Assembly (NCBI GenBank): GCA_021647765.1
Contig: JAKIUD010000008.1
Coordinates: 6,173 to 70,172, forward strand
Origin: Desulfuromusa sp.
GTDB taxonomy: Bacteria; Desulfobacterota; Desulfuromonadia; Desulfuromonadales; Geopsychrobacteraceae
Length of the DNA: 64,000 nucleotides
Direction of reading: 5' to 3'
Shown: in pieces, positions 16,399 to 24,563 of the stretch
Numbering within the stretch: the stretch's first letter is position 1
Layout of the letters: every line of letters begins with the position of its first letter
Notes under the pieces: generated by a model
What the model was told of the DNA's origin: nothing
What the model saw: the letters and a program-made list of their open reading frames with translations, nothing else
Databases searched by the model: none
Program-made: the position numbers and the translations under genes

Positions 16399-17274
16399 TC
16401 AAACCAGCGCATCAACCAGAGTAAACACAAAAATTGTCACACTGATATAGCCGTTCATATTAAAGAAAGCTGCGTCCAGTTTCGAAAGATCATCCGGTTT
16501 AACCAGCAGATGTTCATAAACCAACAATCCAGCCACCACAACAACTCCGCTAAAATAAATCCAGCCCAAGCCACTTCCCGGCAATACCAAGAACAGGAAC
16601 AACAGCATCAGCCCGTGAAAAATCCGCACCAGCAGAAACGATTTTTCTTTTCCCAGCTTCGATGGTACCGAATGCAGTCCATGTTCCACATCATAATCGT
16701 AATCTTGCAGCGCATAAAAGATATCAAAACCGGACACCCAGAACAGGACGGCAATTCCAAGGGAGATTACCGACCAACCAAGATCTCCGCGTAAAGCTAC
16801 CCAGGCACCAATTGGTGCGGCAGCAAGACATATCCCTAAAACGACATGAGCCAAATGGGTAAAACGTTTACAATATGCGTAGAGAACAAAGAATCCAACG
16901 ACAACCGGTGCTAACTTCAAACAGAGTGGATTCAGCATCCAGGCAGAAAAAAAGAAAACAACTAAAGCTATTAAAATAAACAGGCTCGCTTCCGGGATTG
17001 ACACTTTCCCGGCAGGGATATGTCGATCAGCTGTCCGCGGGTTACCGGCATCAATTTTTGCATCGATTAAGCGATTTAAGCCCATTGCTGCGGTTCGTGC
17101 CCCCACCATTGCCATACAAATCCAGAACACCTGCCCAACTCCGGGAGGTTTTCCACTTGCCAGAGCTGCCAGAACCACCCCCATCAAGGCAAACGGAAAG
17201 GCAAAAATTGTGTGGGAGAATTTGATCATCTCCAGCAGAGATTTGAATTTATCCCAAGCTTGTTTTTTGTCCAT
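16399..17274 (-). CDS. mqnP: UbiA-family prenyltransferase of menaquinone synthesis
   Basis: A 291-residue multi-pass membrane prenyltransferase that attaches the isoprenoid tail to the aromatic ring. The first Asp-rich motif is GLNRLIDAKIDAGNPRTADR and the second DIFYALQDYDYDVEHGLHS. The ATG at 17274 is preferred to one at 17358 because the family N-terminus begins MDKKQAWDKF...MIKFSHTIFAFPFAL. It is first in the block mqnP-ubiX-mqnE-mqnC-hisC-mutY-rnd. A 4-hydroxybenzoate prenyltransferase (ubiA) label is the alternative, less likely given the mqn neighbours. Confidence 0.85.
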   Translation of the reverse strand: MDKKQAWDKFKSLLEMIKFSHTIFAFPFALMGVVLAALASGKPPGVGQVFWICMAMVGARTAAMGLNRLIDAKIDAGNPRTADRHIPAGKVSIPEASLFILIALVVFFFSAWMLNPLCLKLAPVVVGFFVLYAYCKRFTHLAHVVLGICLAAAPIGAWVALRGDLGWSVISLGIAVLFWVSGFDIFYALQDYDYDVEHGLHSVPSKLGKEKSFLLVRIFHGLMLLFLFLVLPGSGLGWIYFSGVVVVAGLLVYEHLLVKPDDLSKLDAAFFNMNGYISVTIFVFTLVDALV

Positions 17275-17381
17275 CGTGCCGACTTTCTTTTTATTAACAA
17301 AATAATGAAGCGGATAATTTACACCCTGAGAAGTTGCGGAACAAGGTCTTTCAACCATTTGTTTCCGGCAACAGCTCTGCT

Positions 17382-17864
17382 ATGATCACTTCCATGCCCG
17401 AACTTTTAACCGAATATGGCCTGCTGTCACTCTTTTTGATCAGTTTCTGTGCCTCAACCCTGTTACCGTTAGGATCAGAATGGTTCTTGGTTGTCCTGCT
17501 GTTGCAAGGTAGCAACCCGGTTACAGCGGTTATTGTTGCCACCCTCGGCAATTCGCTTGGATCCGGAACCAACTATCTGATCGGTTATTATGGCGGCGAT
17601 TGGTTGACGGAAAAACTGCTTCGAATCGATAAAAAACAGCAGCAGCGGGCTGAATCATGGTTTAACCGCTATGGGAGCTGGTCTCTACTCCTGGCATGGT
17701 TACCAATTGTCGGGGATCCGCTCTGTCTGGTCAGCGGGATGCTTAGAACGCCGCTTATCCGCTTTTCCCTGCTGGTAACGACTGGTAAGGGATTGCGCTA
17801 TTCATTTCTGACTTTATTGACCCTGCAGGGTGCAGAAATACTCACTTATTCTGGAACAATTTGA
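17382..17864 (+). CDS. YqaA/DedA-like membrane protein
   Basis: A 160-residue integral membrane protein with the VTT/SNARE-associated pattern of the short YqaA type: LPLGSEWFLVVLLLQGSNP, TLGNSLGSGTNYLIGYYGG, and LLAWLPIVGDPLCLVSGMLR. DedA relatives are membrane transporters or lipid scramblases; the YqaA group is uncharacterised. Its TGA overlaps the ATG of the MFS gene by one base. The start could also be the ATG at 17394. Confidence 0.8.
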   Translation: MITSMPELLTEYGLLSLFLISFCASTLLPLGSEWFLVVLLLQGSNPVTAVIVATLGNSLGSGTNYLIGYYGGDWLTEKLLRIDKKQQQRAESWFNRYGSWSLLLAWLPIVGDPLCLVSGMLRTPLIRFSLLVTTGKGLRYSFLTLLTLQGAEILTYSGTI

Positions 17865-19045
17865 TGCTTTACACTCCGGCATTTGCCGCCCTTTTTCTGG
17901 CAAACTTATTACTGGTTGCAAGCTTTGCTTCCTTTTTCCTTTTCCCTCTATTTATCACCGGGCACGGTGGTACCAACCAGGATATTGGTATCATCATGGG
18001 TATATTTGCGCTGGCTTCTGCGCTCTCCCGTCCCTGGATTTCCGAAATGATCGACCGGATTGGTCGCAAGCGCAGCTTTACGATTGGCTGTACCATAATG
18101 ACAATTATGCCTTTGACCTATCTGCTGCTGCAAGGGTCGCTCTCCGATTATTACCTCACACTGCTTCTCATCCGCATTATTCATGGTATTGGACTGGCAA
18201 TTTGCTTTACCTCCATATTCACGTTTATTGTCGATCTCATTCCGGTTAACCGGCTAAACGAGGGAATCGGGATGTTTGGCACCTCCGGCTTGATCGGTAT
18301 GGCACTCGGGCCGATGATTGCTGAACCCATATTGCACAACTTTGGCTTTTCCACTTTCTTCCTCACCTCTGCCGGGTTTTCTGCAACGGCCTTGCTCCTG
18401 CAACTACCGGTTAAGGATCAGCACCACCTACAACCACCAGTTCGGTCAGATTCTCCCTCTTTTTTTGCCCTATTAAAAACCCGTAAACAACTCATCTGTG
18501 GTGGCTTGGCGCTACTATTTGGCTTTGGCCTCGCTGCAACTGGAAGCTTTATCGCTCCGTTTGCTCAAGCACGGGAACTCAGTTACATATCGCTCTACTA
18601 TGTCGCTTATTCCTGTGCGGCAGTCGGCGTCCGTTTTATAGCCGGAAAGATGGCTGATCGAGTCGGTGAAAATCAGATAATTCCCTGGGGACTGGCTCTT
18701 GCTGCGGGAGGATTACTTCTCGTTCCACTGGTTCAGGGTAATTTGTTCTTGCTTACCGTCGGATTCATCTTTGGAATTGGTCATGGTCTGTTGTTTCCCG
18801 CTTTGAATGCTATGGCTGTGCGCGATGAACCGTATGCGGTACGTGGTAAGGTGACAGGGATTTTTACCGGCGGGATTGACACCGGGGTCTTTTGCGGAGC
18901 CTTGATTCTGGGAGTGGTCGGTGAGATTGCAGGGTTTACCACCCTCTTTATCTGTGCCGGACTTATTGTTCTGAGCGGACTTTGGTTGTTTCGTTTGCGG
19001 GTAAAAGTAAAAGACCCTGTAGATTGCCAAAAATTCAACAAATAA
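17864..19045 (+). CDS. MFS transporter
   Basis: A 393-residue, about twelve-helix transporter of the major facilitator superfamily. The loop 2-3 motif appears as RPWISEMIDRIGRKRSFTIG. Further conserved Gly-rich helices include MFGTSGLIGMALGPMIAEP and FIFGIGHGLLFPALNAMAV. The substrate is unknown. Coupled to the upstream YqaA-like gene by TGATG. Confidence 0.85.
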   Translation: MLYTPAFAALFLANLLLVASFASFFLFPLFITGHGGTNQDIGIIMGIFALASALSRPWISEMIDRIGRKRSFTIGCTIMTIMPLTYLLLQGSLSDYYLTLLLIRIIHGIGLAICFTSIFTFIVDLIPVNRLNEGIGMFGTSGLIGMALGPMIAEPILHNFGFSTFFLTSAGFSATALLLQLPVKDQHHLQPPVRSDSPSFFALLKTRKQLICGGLALLFGFGLAATGSFIAPFAQARELSYISLYYVAYSCAAVGVRFIAGKMADRVGENQIIPWGLALAAGGLLLVPLVQGNLFLLTVGFIFGIGHGLLFPALNAMAVRDEPYAVRGKVTGIFTGGIDTGVFCGALILGVVGEIAGFTTLFICAGLIVLSGLWLFRLRVKVKDPVDCQKFNK

Positions 19046-19138
19046 TCAAAAGATGCTACACTGTTTCACAGAGTTTGAACAAATCAACCTGCTTCAAATC
19101 CATGAGAAACAACAACCTTAAACAAGGGAACAAATAAC

Positions 19139-20536
19139 ATGGAAAAATCTTTACTCGATACCCACCACAAAGCATTAACCCTCAACCGGGATAGAAGAGC
19201 TTACGGAACGATTGCAGAAATTGGCGCAGGTCAGGAAACTGCGCGCTGGTTTTTTAAGGTTGGTAGTGCGGCAGGTTCAATTGCGAAAACGATATCTGCT
19301 TATGACATGCAATTTAGTGATTCCATTTATGGTTCCTGTGACCGCTATGTCAGCCGCGAGCGCCTGCATTCAATGCTCGAGACAGAATACAATCTGTTAA
19401 GTCAGCGCCTGGATGAAAAACGCTGTGCGGAAAGTATATTTTTCGTCTTCGCCAACACTGTCGCAACTTTTAACTATTCTCGCAATCAGGCCGGACATGG
19501 TTGGTTGGGGATTCAGTTCCAAACTCAGCCACACGAAACAGTATCAGGGATTCACCTTCACGTGGTCTTAAAGGGAAGATCCAGCATGCGGGATCAGGAG
19601 ACCCTTGGTATCCTCGGTGTCAATCTGATATATGGTGCTTACTATCAGCATCAGGAACCGGTTGCCCTCCTCAGATCACTGATGGATGGCCTTTCCTCTG
19701 ATCTACTGGAAATTGATATGGTCGACTTCAGTGGATCCACATTTGATTCTGTTGATAATCGAATCATCGCGTTACAGCTGGTACAATATGGCTTAACTCC
19801 AGTGGCAATGTTTCAGCCCGGAGGCGAACTGGTACAGCCCACCGAAGCACTGTTTAAAAAAGCGGTGCTAGTCGAACGCAGCCGTTTTTGTCCACCAACA
19901 AAACTGACTATCAACTTACTTGATAGCGCTTATGAAGCCTTTTGTTGTGAGAGCAATGTCGACAGTGGTGACGTGATTGTCTTCAGTGAAATGACGCTAC
20001 ATAATCTTCGTGATGGTGATGATATTAACATCGAAGATTTTTTACAACGGGTTGATATCTTGTGTGCTCTGGGTAAAAACGTAATGATTACAAACTTTGC
20101 CGAATATTACCGTTTGGCACAATTCTTATTTAAACAGACCAGCAAACCGGTTGCCCTGGCACTGGGAATCCCTTCATTGCGGGAAATATTCAAAGAAAAA
20201 TATTATGAACACCTGGATGGTGGCATTCTAGAATCCTTTGGGCTTTTGTTCCGCAACGATATGCGCCTGTATGTCTGTCCCGTTCTTGAAGAGGATTGTT
20301 CTCTGCTGACAGTCAATGAATTAAAAGTAGGAAGCCATCTCCAATATCTATACCGCCACCTGCTGCAAACCGGTTTTATGCACAACCTGGATACGGTTGA
20401 TCACAACTATCTGGCCATTGATACCAACGCAGTCCTGGAAAAAATTCGTTGTGGTGATGCTACCTGGCAGAACCTGGTGCCGTCAACCGTGATTGATATC
20501 ATCAAAAAAAAGAGTTTATTTCAGCGGGACAGGTAA
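19139..20536 (+). CDS. Conserved protein of unknown function (465 aa)
   Basis: A soluble 465-residue protein with AAGGGA before its ATG. The N-terminal stretch RRAYGTIAEIGAGQETARWF and the segments GWLGIQFQTQPHETVSGIHL, LGILGVNLIYGAYY and GIPSLREIFKEKYYEHLDGG look like a highly conserved family I recall from cyanobacteria and proteobacteria, annotated inconsistently. I recognise no catalytic motif, signal peptide or membrane helix, so I assign no function. It is followed immediately by a 14-bp minisatellite. Codon use resembles the neighbours. Confidence 0.8.
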   Translation: MEKSLLDTHHKALTLNRDRRAYGTIAEIGAGQETARWFFKVGSAAGSIAKTISAYDMQFSDSIYGSCDRYVSRERLHSMLETEYNLLSQRLDEKRCAESIFFVFANTVATFNYSRNQAGHGWLGIQFQTQPHETVSGIHLHVVLKGRSSMRDQETLGILGVNLIYGAYYQHQEPVALLRSLMDGLSSDLLEIDMVDFSGSTFDSVDNRIIALQLVQYGLTPVAMFQPGGELVQPTEALFKKAVLVERSRFCPPTKLTINLLDSAYEAFCCESNVDSGDVIVFSEMTLHNLRDGDDINIEDFLQRVDILCALGKNVMITNFAEYYRLAQFLFKQTSKPVALALGIPSLREIFKEKYYEHLDGGILESFGLLFRNDMRLYVCPVLEEDCSLLTVNELKVGSHLQYLYRHLLQTGFMHNLDTVDHNYLAIDTNAVLEKIRCGDATWQNLVPSTVIDIIKKKSLFQRDR

Positions 20537-20541
20537 CCATA

Positions 20542-20695
20542 GGACACCCGGGAAAGGACACTCGGGAAAGGACACTCGGGAAAGGACACTCGGGAAAGGA
20601 CACTCGGGAAAGGACACTCGGGAAAGGACACTCGGGAAAGGACACTCGGGAAAGGACACTCGGGAAAGGACACTCGGGAAAGGACACTCGGGAAA
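20542..20695. repeat. Minisatellite, 11 copies of a 14-bp unit
   Basis: GGACACTCGGGAAA is repeated head to tail eleven times. The first copy differs by one base (GGACACCCGGGAAA) and the other ten are identical. Because 14 is not a multiple of three, both strands read open as a repeating 14-residue peptide, but there is no sign that it is translated. The uniformity implies recent expansion. Confidence 0.95.
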
Positions 20696-20756
20696 GGGTC
20701 ACATCTTAAATATTAAGCATTGAGGTTCGAAATACTTCATATTTAAGATGTGACCC
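20696..20756. repeat. Perfect 18-bp inverted repeat abutting the minisatellite
   Basis: GGGTCACATCTTAAATAT at 20696-20713 and its exact complement at 20739-20756 enclose a 25-base loop. The left arm begins exactly where the last 14-bp unit ends. It lies between the convergent unknown gene and flgJ, so it could terminate both, but it also looks like the remnant of a small palindromic mobile element. Confidence 0.85.
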
Positions 20757-20781
20757 TGAATTCTCTGAATTCTGCATTGCC

Positions 20782-21078
20782 CTACTTCGTCAACTGCTGC
20801 ATCATCAAATCGGCCAAGCCGATACCGCCTTGTTGAGCGGTAATCTTTGCCGCTTCCAAATCTTGTAGCTGCGCATAAACATCATCGGCATTACCACGCT
20901 GAATCAGTCCGTCATTGGGAATAGTTTTACGCATTTCCTTATACATCTGTTGAATAAAAATCGCTTCAAACTGTTGTGCTGCTTCTTTCAGTTTTTGAGG
21001 ATCTTGTCCTTTGTGGGCTTTAGGCGCCTGGGTTGTCGCCTGGCTGAATAATTGATCTGTATCGATTTTTGATTCCAT
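20782..21078 (-). CDS. flgJ: Flagellar rod-binding protein, FlgJ N-terminal type
   Basis: A 98-residue protein matching only the rod-binding domain of FlgJ: LKEAAQQFEAIFIQQMYKEM and the end GIGLADLMMQQL. The muramidase half of enterobacterial FlgJ is absent, as is usual outside gammaproteobacteria; a separate peptidoglycan hydrolase would be needed. It overlaps flgI by one base and is the last flagellar gene of the cluster. Confidence 0.88.
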   Translation of the reverse strand: MESKIDTDQLFSQATTQAPKAHKGQDPQKLKEAAQQFEAIFIQQMYKEMRKTIPNDGLIQRGNADDVYAQLQDLEAAKITAQQGGIGLADLMMQQLTK

Positions 21079-22187
21079 TACAATACCACCAGATCGGCAT
21101 ATAATGCCCCTGCTGCTTTTACCGCCTGGAAGATAGCAATCAGATCACGCGGGGTTGCACCAATCGCGTTCAGCGCTGCAGCCACATCGCCAATACTGAC
21201 CCCCTGTTGCAACACGACCAGATTGCCCTCATCTTCAACGACACCAATATCAGTTTGCGGGGTAACTACGGTCTCTCCATCTGAAAATGCATTCGGTTGT
21301 GAAACATTACTCTGTTCACTGATCACCAAGCTTAAATTGCCATGGGAAACAGCGACCGTCGAAATCCTGACCCCTTCACCCATAACGATGGTACCAGTTT
21401 TTTCATTAACAACAATCCGCGCCAGAGTGTCTGGAATGACAGTTAAATGTTCCAGTTCAGCAACAAAATCAACAACCCTGTCCTGATAAGCTTCTGGGAT
21501 CATGACCTGCATCTGTCCAGCATCTAGAGAGTGGGCGGGAGAGCCACCAAAATGTTGATTAACCACTGCACTCATGCGCGATACAGTCGTGAAGTCGGAA
21601 TCGTTCAAACGGTAGTTTAACTCGTTTTTTTCACCGAAAACAAAGGAAACTTCACGTTCAACCATCGCTCCTCCAGGAATCCGGCCAACTGTAGGGTGGT
21701 TTTTTTGTGCCTTGGCCGCTTTACCACCAAAAGACAGTGCATTGACAAGCAACGCTCCCTGGGCAACCGCATAATACTTTCCATCAGCGGCTTTCAGTGG
21801 GGTCATCAACAGAGTTCCACCAACGAGACTATCAGCATCACCAATCGAAGAAACCGTCACATCAATACTATTCCCGGCTCGGGCGAATGCTGGTAGTTCT
21901 GCTGTAACAACAACCGCCGCAACATTGTCAACTTTAACCATGGCAGGGTTGACGGTCACGCCGAGACGTTCCATCATACTGACCAGCGACTGAATGGTGA
22001 ACCGAGTGCTAGCACTATCACCAGTTCCATTCAGGCCAACCACCAGACCATAACCGATTAGTTGATTGGAACGCACTCCCTCTAACTTGGCTAGCTCTTT
22101 GATTCTGGAAGCATCTGCCGTGGAGATCAGGATCACTCCCCAGAAGATCAGCAAGAGAATAATTATTTTATGGGTAGAATCTTTCAT
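21078..22187 (-). CDS. flgI: Flagellar P-ring protein
   Basis: A 369-residue periplasmic protein forming the peptidoglycan ring bushing around the rod. The signal peptide core is IIILLLIFWGVILIS. Family sequences are RIKELAKLEGVRSNQLIGYGLVVGLNGTGDS split by strands, LLMTPLKAADGKYYAVAQG, and the end FQAVKAAGALYADLVVL. I use the ATG at 22187; an earlier in-frame start would translate an intergenic inverted repeat. Confidence 0.95.
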   Translation of the reverse strand: MKDSTHKIIILLLIFWGVILISTADASRIKELAKLEGVRSNQLIGYGLVVGLNGTGDSASTRFTIQSLVSMMERLGVTVNPAMVKVDNVAAVVVTAELPAFARAGNSIDVTVSSIGDADSLVGGTLLMTPLKAADGKYYAVAQGALLVNALSFGGKAAKAQKNHPTVGRIPGGAMVEREVSFVFGEKNELNYRLNDSDFTTVSRMSAVVNQHFGGSPAHSLDAGQMQVMIPEAYQDRVVDFVAELEHLTVIPDTLARIVVNEKTGTIVMGEGVRISTVAVSHGNLSLVISEQSNVSQPNAFSDGETVVTPQTDIGVVEDEGNLVVLQQGVSIGDVAAALNAIGATPRDLIAIFQAVKAAGALYADLVVL

Positions 22188-22199
22188 ATCAAACCCCGT

Positions 22200-22271
22200 G
22201 TCGGGGCGCCGCTTGCCGCGCCCTTCTAACAAATTAACAGATGATGAGGGCGCAGCAAGCAGCGCCCCGAC
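22200..22271. repeat. 25-bp inverted repeat between flgH and flgI
   Basis: GTCGGGGCGCCGCTTGCCGC plus GCCCT at 22200-22224 is complementary to 22247-22271 with two mismatches, around a 22-base loop. It fills the gap after the flgH stop. A stable stem here could trim or protect the polycistronic mRNA and lower flgI relative to flgH. Confidence 0.85.
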
Positions 22272-22273
22272 AT

Positions 22274-22966
22274 CTAGAATGGCCAGATCTGATCTAACGC
22301 TCTCACCAACCAGCCCTGCTGCTGCTTATCACTGATCACACCCTTGCCGACATAGGCAATCCGGGCATTAAGGATGTTTTTTGAATCGACGATATTGAGT
22401 GGAGACACATCTGTAGAACGGACAATCCCGCTGAGTTTGACGATCTGCATCTCGTTATTTACAGTGACGGTTTTATTCCCCTCGATCCGTAAATTTCCAT
22501 TTGGTAAAACTTCAATCACTTGGGTCGTCAGGGTTGCAGTTAAAGTTTCTTTGCGTGCCGTTTTCCCTCCACCCGCAAAATTATTTTCTGTTGCCGCCTT
22601 AATCAGAGAAGCATTATTGATCGCGTCATTACCCAGTTGACCAATATATTTTTCCAGCCCCAGAAGATTTGTAACCCCTGCCGACATGGTGCTCTTACGA
22701 TCAGTTTTGGTCGTTGCTTCTTTACTGGCACTAGCATTTTCAATAATGACCACCGTTATGATATCGCCGACAGTACGCCCCTTGATATCAACAAATATTC
22801 CACCGCGGCTTTCAGTCCAAAGAGATCCAGCTGTCTGCGGCGGTGCCGGTTCGTTTATAACCGGAGCAATTGGCTCAACGTCACTCAAATCAACCCGTGA
22901 TGCAGGCCCAGCACAAGCACCCAACAGGGGAGCTAGCATAATAAATAAAAATATTTTCTTAATCAT
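22274..22966 (-). CDS. flgH: Flagellar L-ring lipoprotein
   Basis: A 230-residue outer-membrane lipoprotein with signal peptide IKKIFLFIMLAPLLGAC (lipobox LGAC). FlgH motifs follow: SLWTESRGGIFVDIKGRTVGD, VIIENASASKEATTKTDRKS, NLRIEGNKTVTVNNEMQIVK and GVISDKQQQGWLVRALDQIWPF. It forms the outer-membrane ring with FlgI beneath. The ATG at 22966 is one base after flgA. Confidence 0.95.
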   Translation of the reverse strand: MIKKIFLFIMLAPLLGACAGPASRVDLSDVEPIAPVINEPAPPQTAGSLWTESRGGIFVDIKGRTVGDIITVVIIENASASKEATTKTDRKSTMSAGVTNLLGLEKYIGQLGNDAINNASLIKAATENNFAGGGKTARKETLTATLTTQVIEVLPNGNLRIEGNKTVTVNNEMQIVKLSGIVRSTDVSPLNIVDSKNILNARIAYVGKGVISDKQQQGWLVRALDQIWPF

Positions 22967-22967
22967 T

Positions 22968-23690
22968 TCAAAACTCCACTTTGACCAGTCCGGGAGCAAC
23001 CACCTGACAGAGAATTTCCTTGCGCGAGTTACTGTTCATCACCCGAATCGCCTCACCGGTGCGACCATCCTGTTTTGCTTCCCCTGCGGCTGTCAGCATT
23101 AGCCCCCGGCTGTGTGCCTGGATAACGACTCGCTGTCCCCGTTTAATAACCGGAGGAAACTCAACCTGATTTCGCTGTAATGGTTCACCAAGTCTAATTG
23201 AACGTTTCAAGCGTTTGCCAATCAGCTCATCAGCAATAAAAACCGGCTCTTTCAAGCGAGAAATATCCTGGGTCTGTAACTCGATATCTGTTGCAGCAAG
23301 AATTTTCCCACGTCGTAGGGTGTTGCTTGCCACAGCAACTTCGGCAAGAGCCTCCAGCTCAACTCGAACCGATTGATTACTACTGATCCGGCCATCAACC
23401 CGGGTCAAAAGAGCCATTCTACGGCTTCCTATCACACCGGGTCTGGCGGGGATCACCTGATGTTCAATACGACCATGAGGAACTCGATATGGATCGGGCA
23501 GCTCAAGCGACTTAAAGCGGAGCTCGGTATGGGGCAATAGATCTGACTGCTCAGCCAGATAATCTTTGAGAACCTGCTCCATTTCCCGTTGGTCAATCAG
23601 CTGACTCGCTTTGTCCAAAGGATGCGATGCCGCCCCATAAACCATAAGGGGAGTTGATAAAATCAGCAATACACAGAACAGATATTTCAT
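22968..23690 (-). CDS. flgA: Flagella basal body P-ring formation protein
   Basis: A 240-residue periplasmic chaperone for P-ring assembly. It has an N-terminal signal peptide (LFCVLLILSTPLMVYGAA). The C-terminal SAF/ChapFlgA domain shows TLRRGKILAATDIELQTQDI, IGKRLKRSIRLGEPLQRNQV and RGQRVVIQAHSRGLMLTAAG. It precedes flgH and flgI, the ring genes it serves. Confidence 0.92.
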   Translation of the reverse strand: MKYLFCVLLILSTPLMVYGAASHPLDKASQLIDQREMEQVLKDYLAEQSDLLPHTELRFKSLELPDPYRVPHGRIEHQVIPARPGVIGSRRMALLTRVDGRISSNQSVRVELEALAEVAVASNTLRRGKILAATDIELQTQDISRLKEPVFIADELIGKRLKRSIRLGEPLQRNQVEFPPVIKRGQRVVIQAHSRGLMLTAAGEAKQDGRTGEAIRVMNSNSRKEILCQVVAPGLVKVEF

Positions 23691-23701
23691 TTTTCTATCC
23701 T

Positions 23702-24487
23702 TTAACGAACCAGTTGAGTGGTCATCTGCAACATTTCATCTGCAGTTTTAATTGCTTTGGAATTAACTTCGTAAGCACGCTGCCCGGCGATCATATTAAC
23801 CATCTCTTCCATAATGTTGACGTTGGAACCTTCCAGAAATCCCTGTGACAGGGTTCCGAAACCTTCTTCACCGGGGGTTCCTGAAAGTGGCGTTCCAGTC
23901 GTCGGAGTTTCTGCATAGAGATTGCGACCCAAACTACTCAATCCAGAAGGATTGCCAAACCGAATCAGTTCAATATTTCCCACCTGAGTTGAGGTGCTTT
24001 CCCCATCTAGAAGAACATCAACGGTGCCACCACTACCGATTGAGATTGAAGTCGATCCTTCTGGAATCACAATTTCCGGGACAATCGGATAGCCATCAGA
24101 GGTAACCAGCCGACCGGTACTATCTTTTTTCATTGCTCCAGAACGGGTGTAGGCCTCACTTCCATCGGGAAGAGTTACCTGAAAAAACCCGGGGCCTTCA
24201 ATCGCCATATCCAGTTCATTTTCGGTCTGTTGAAAATCACCAGTGGTAAACACTTTCTGTACGGCAGCGACCCGCGAACCGAGACCAATCTGGACACCGG
24301 TTGGAACTTCGCCTCCATCGACACCAGTTCCAGCTGCACGACTGGTTTGATAAAGGATATCCTGAAAGTCTGCTCGACTTTTTTTAAACCCGGAACTGTT
24401 CACATTGGCCAGGTTGTTGGCGATAACATCCATGTTAACCTGTTGTGATTTCATCCCGCTCGCTGCTGTCCAAAGTGCTCTGATCAT
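23702..24487 (-). CDS. flgG: Flagellar distal rod protein
   Basis: A 261-residue axial protein. N-terminal rod signature ALWTAASGMKSQQVNMDVIA NNLANVNSSGFKKSRADFQD (shown in two parts), the central strand EGPGFFQVTLPDGSEAYTRS, and C-terminal VNIMEEMVNMIAGQRAYEVN ending KTADEMLQMTTQLVR. Length and ends are typical of FlgG rather than FlgF. Confidence 0.95.
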   Translation of the reverse strand: MIRALWTAASGMKSQQVNMDVIANNLANVNSSGFKKSRADFQDILYQTSRAAGTGVDGGEVPTGVQIGLGSRVAAVQKVFTTGDFQQTENELDMAIEGPGFFQVTLPDGSEAYTRSGAMKKDSTGRLVTSDGYPIVPEIVIPEGSTSISIGSGGTVDVLLDGESTSTQVGNIELIRFGNPSGLSSLGRNLYAETPTTGTPLSGTPGEEGFGTLSQGFLEGSNVNIMEEMVNMIAGQRAYEVNSKAIKTADEMLQMTTQLVR

Positions 24488-24563
24488 GCTTAACTCCTTT
24501 TTTCTGGCGCATCTTACGCCTTAAACTTTATTCAACCTTCAGGTAAGTCATTGTTCCAGGTGC

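Noticed and set aside
20542..20695. Candidate CRISPR array
   Set aside because: Units are directly adjacent with no spacers and only 14 bp long; no cas genes are in the window.
20493..20723. Open reading frames on both strands across the 14-bp array (repeating GKDTRERTLGKGHS-type peptides)
   Set aside because: They arise because a 14-base unit without stops reads open in every frame. Start and stop codons lie outside the array in unrelated sequence.
20721..20730. GGTTCGAAAT as a tRNA T-loop
   Set aside because: It is in the loop of the 18-bp inverted repeat. There is no acceptor stem, anticodon arm or CCA around it.
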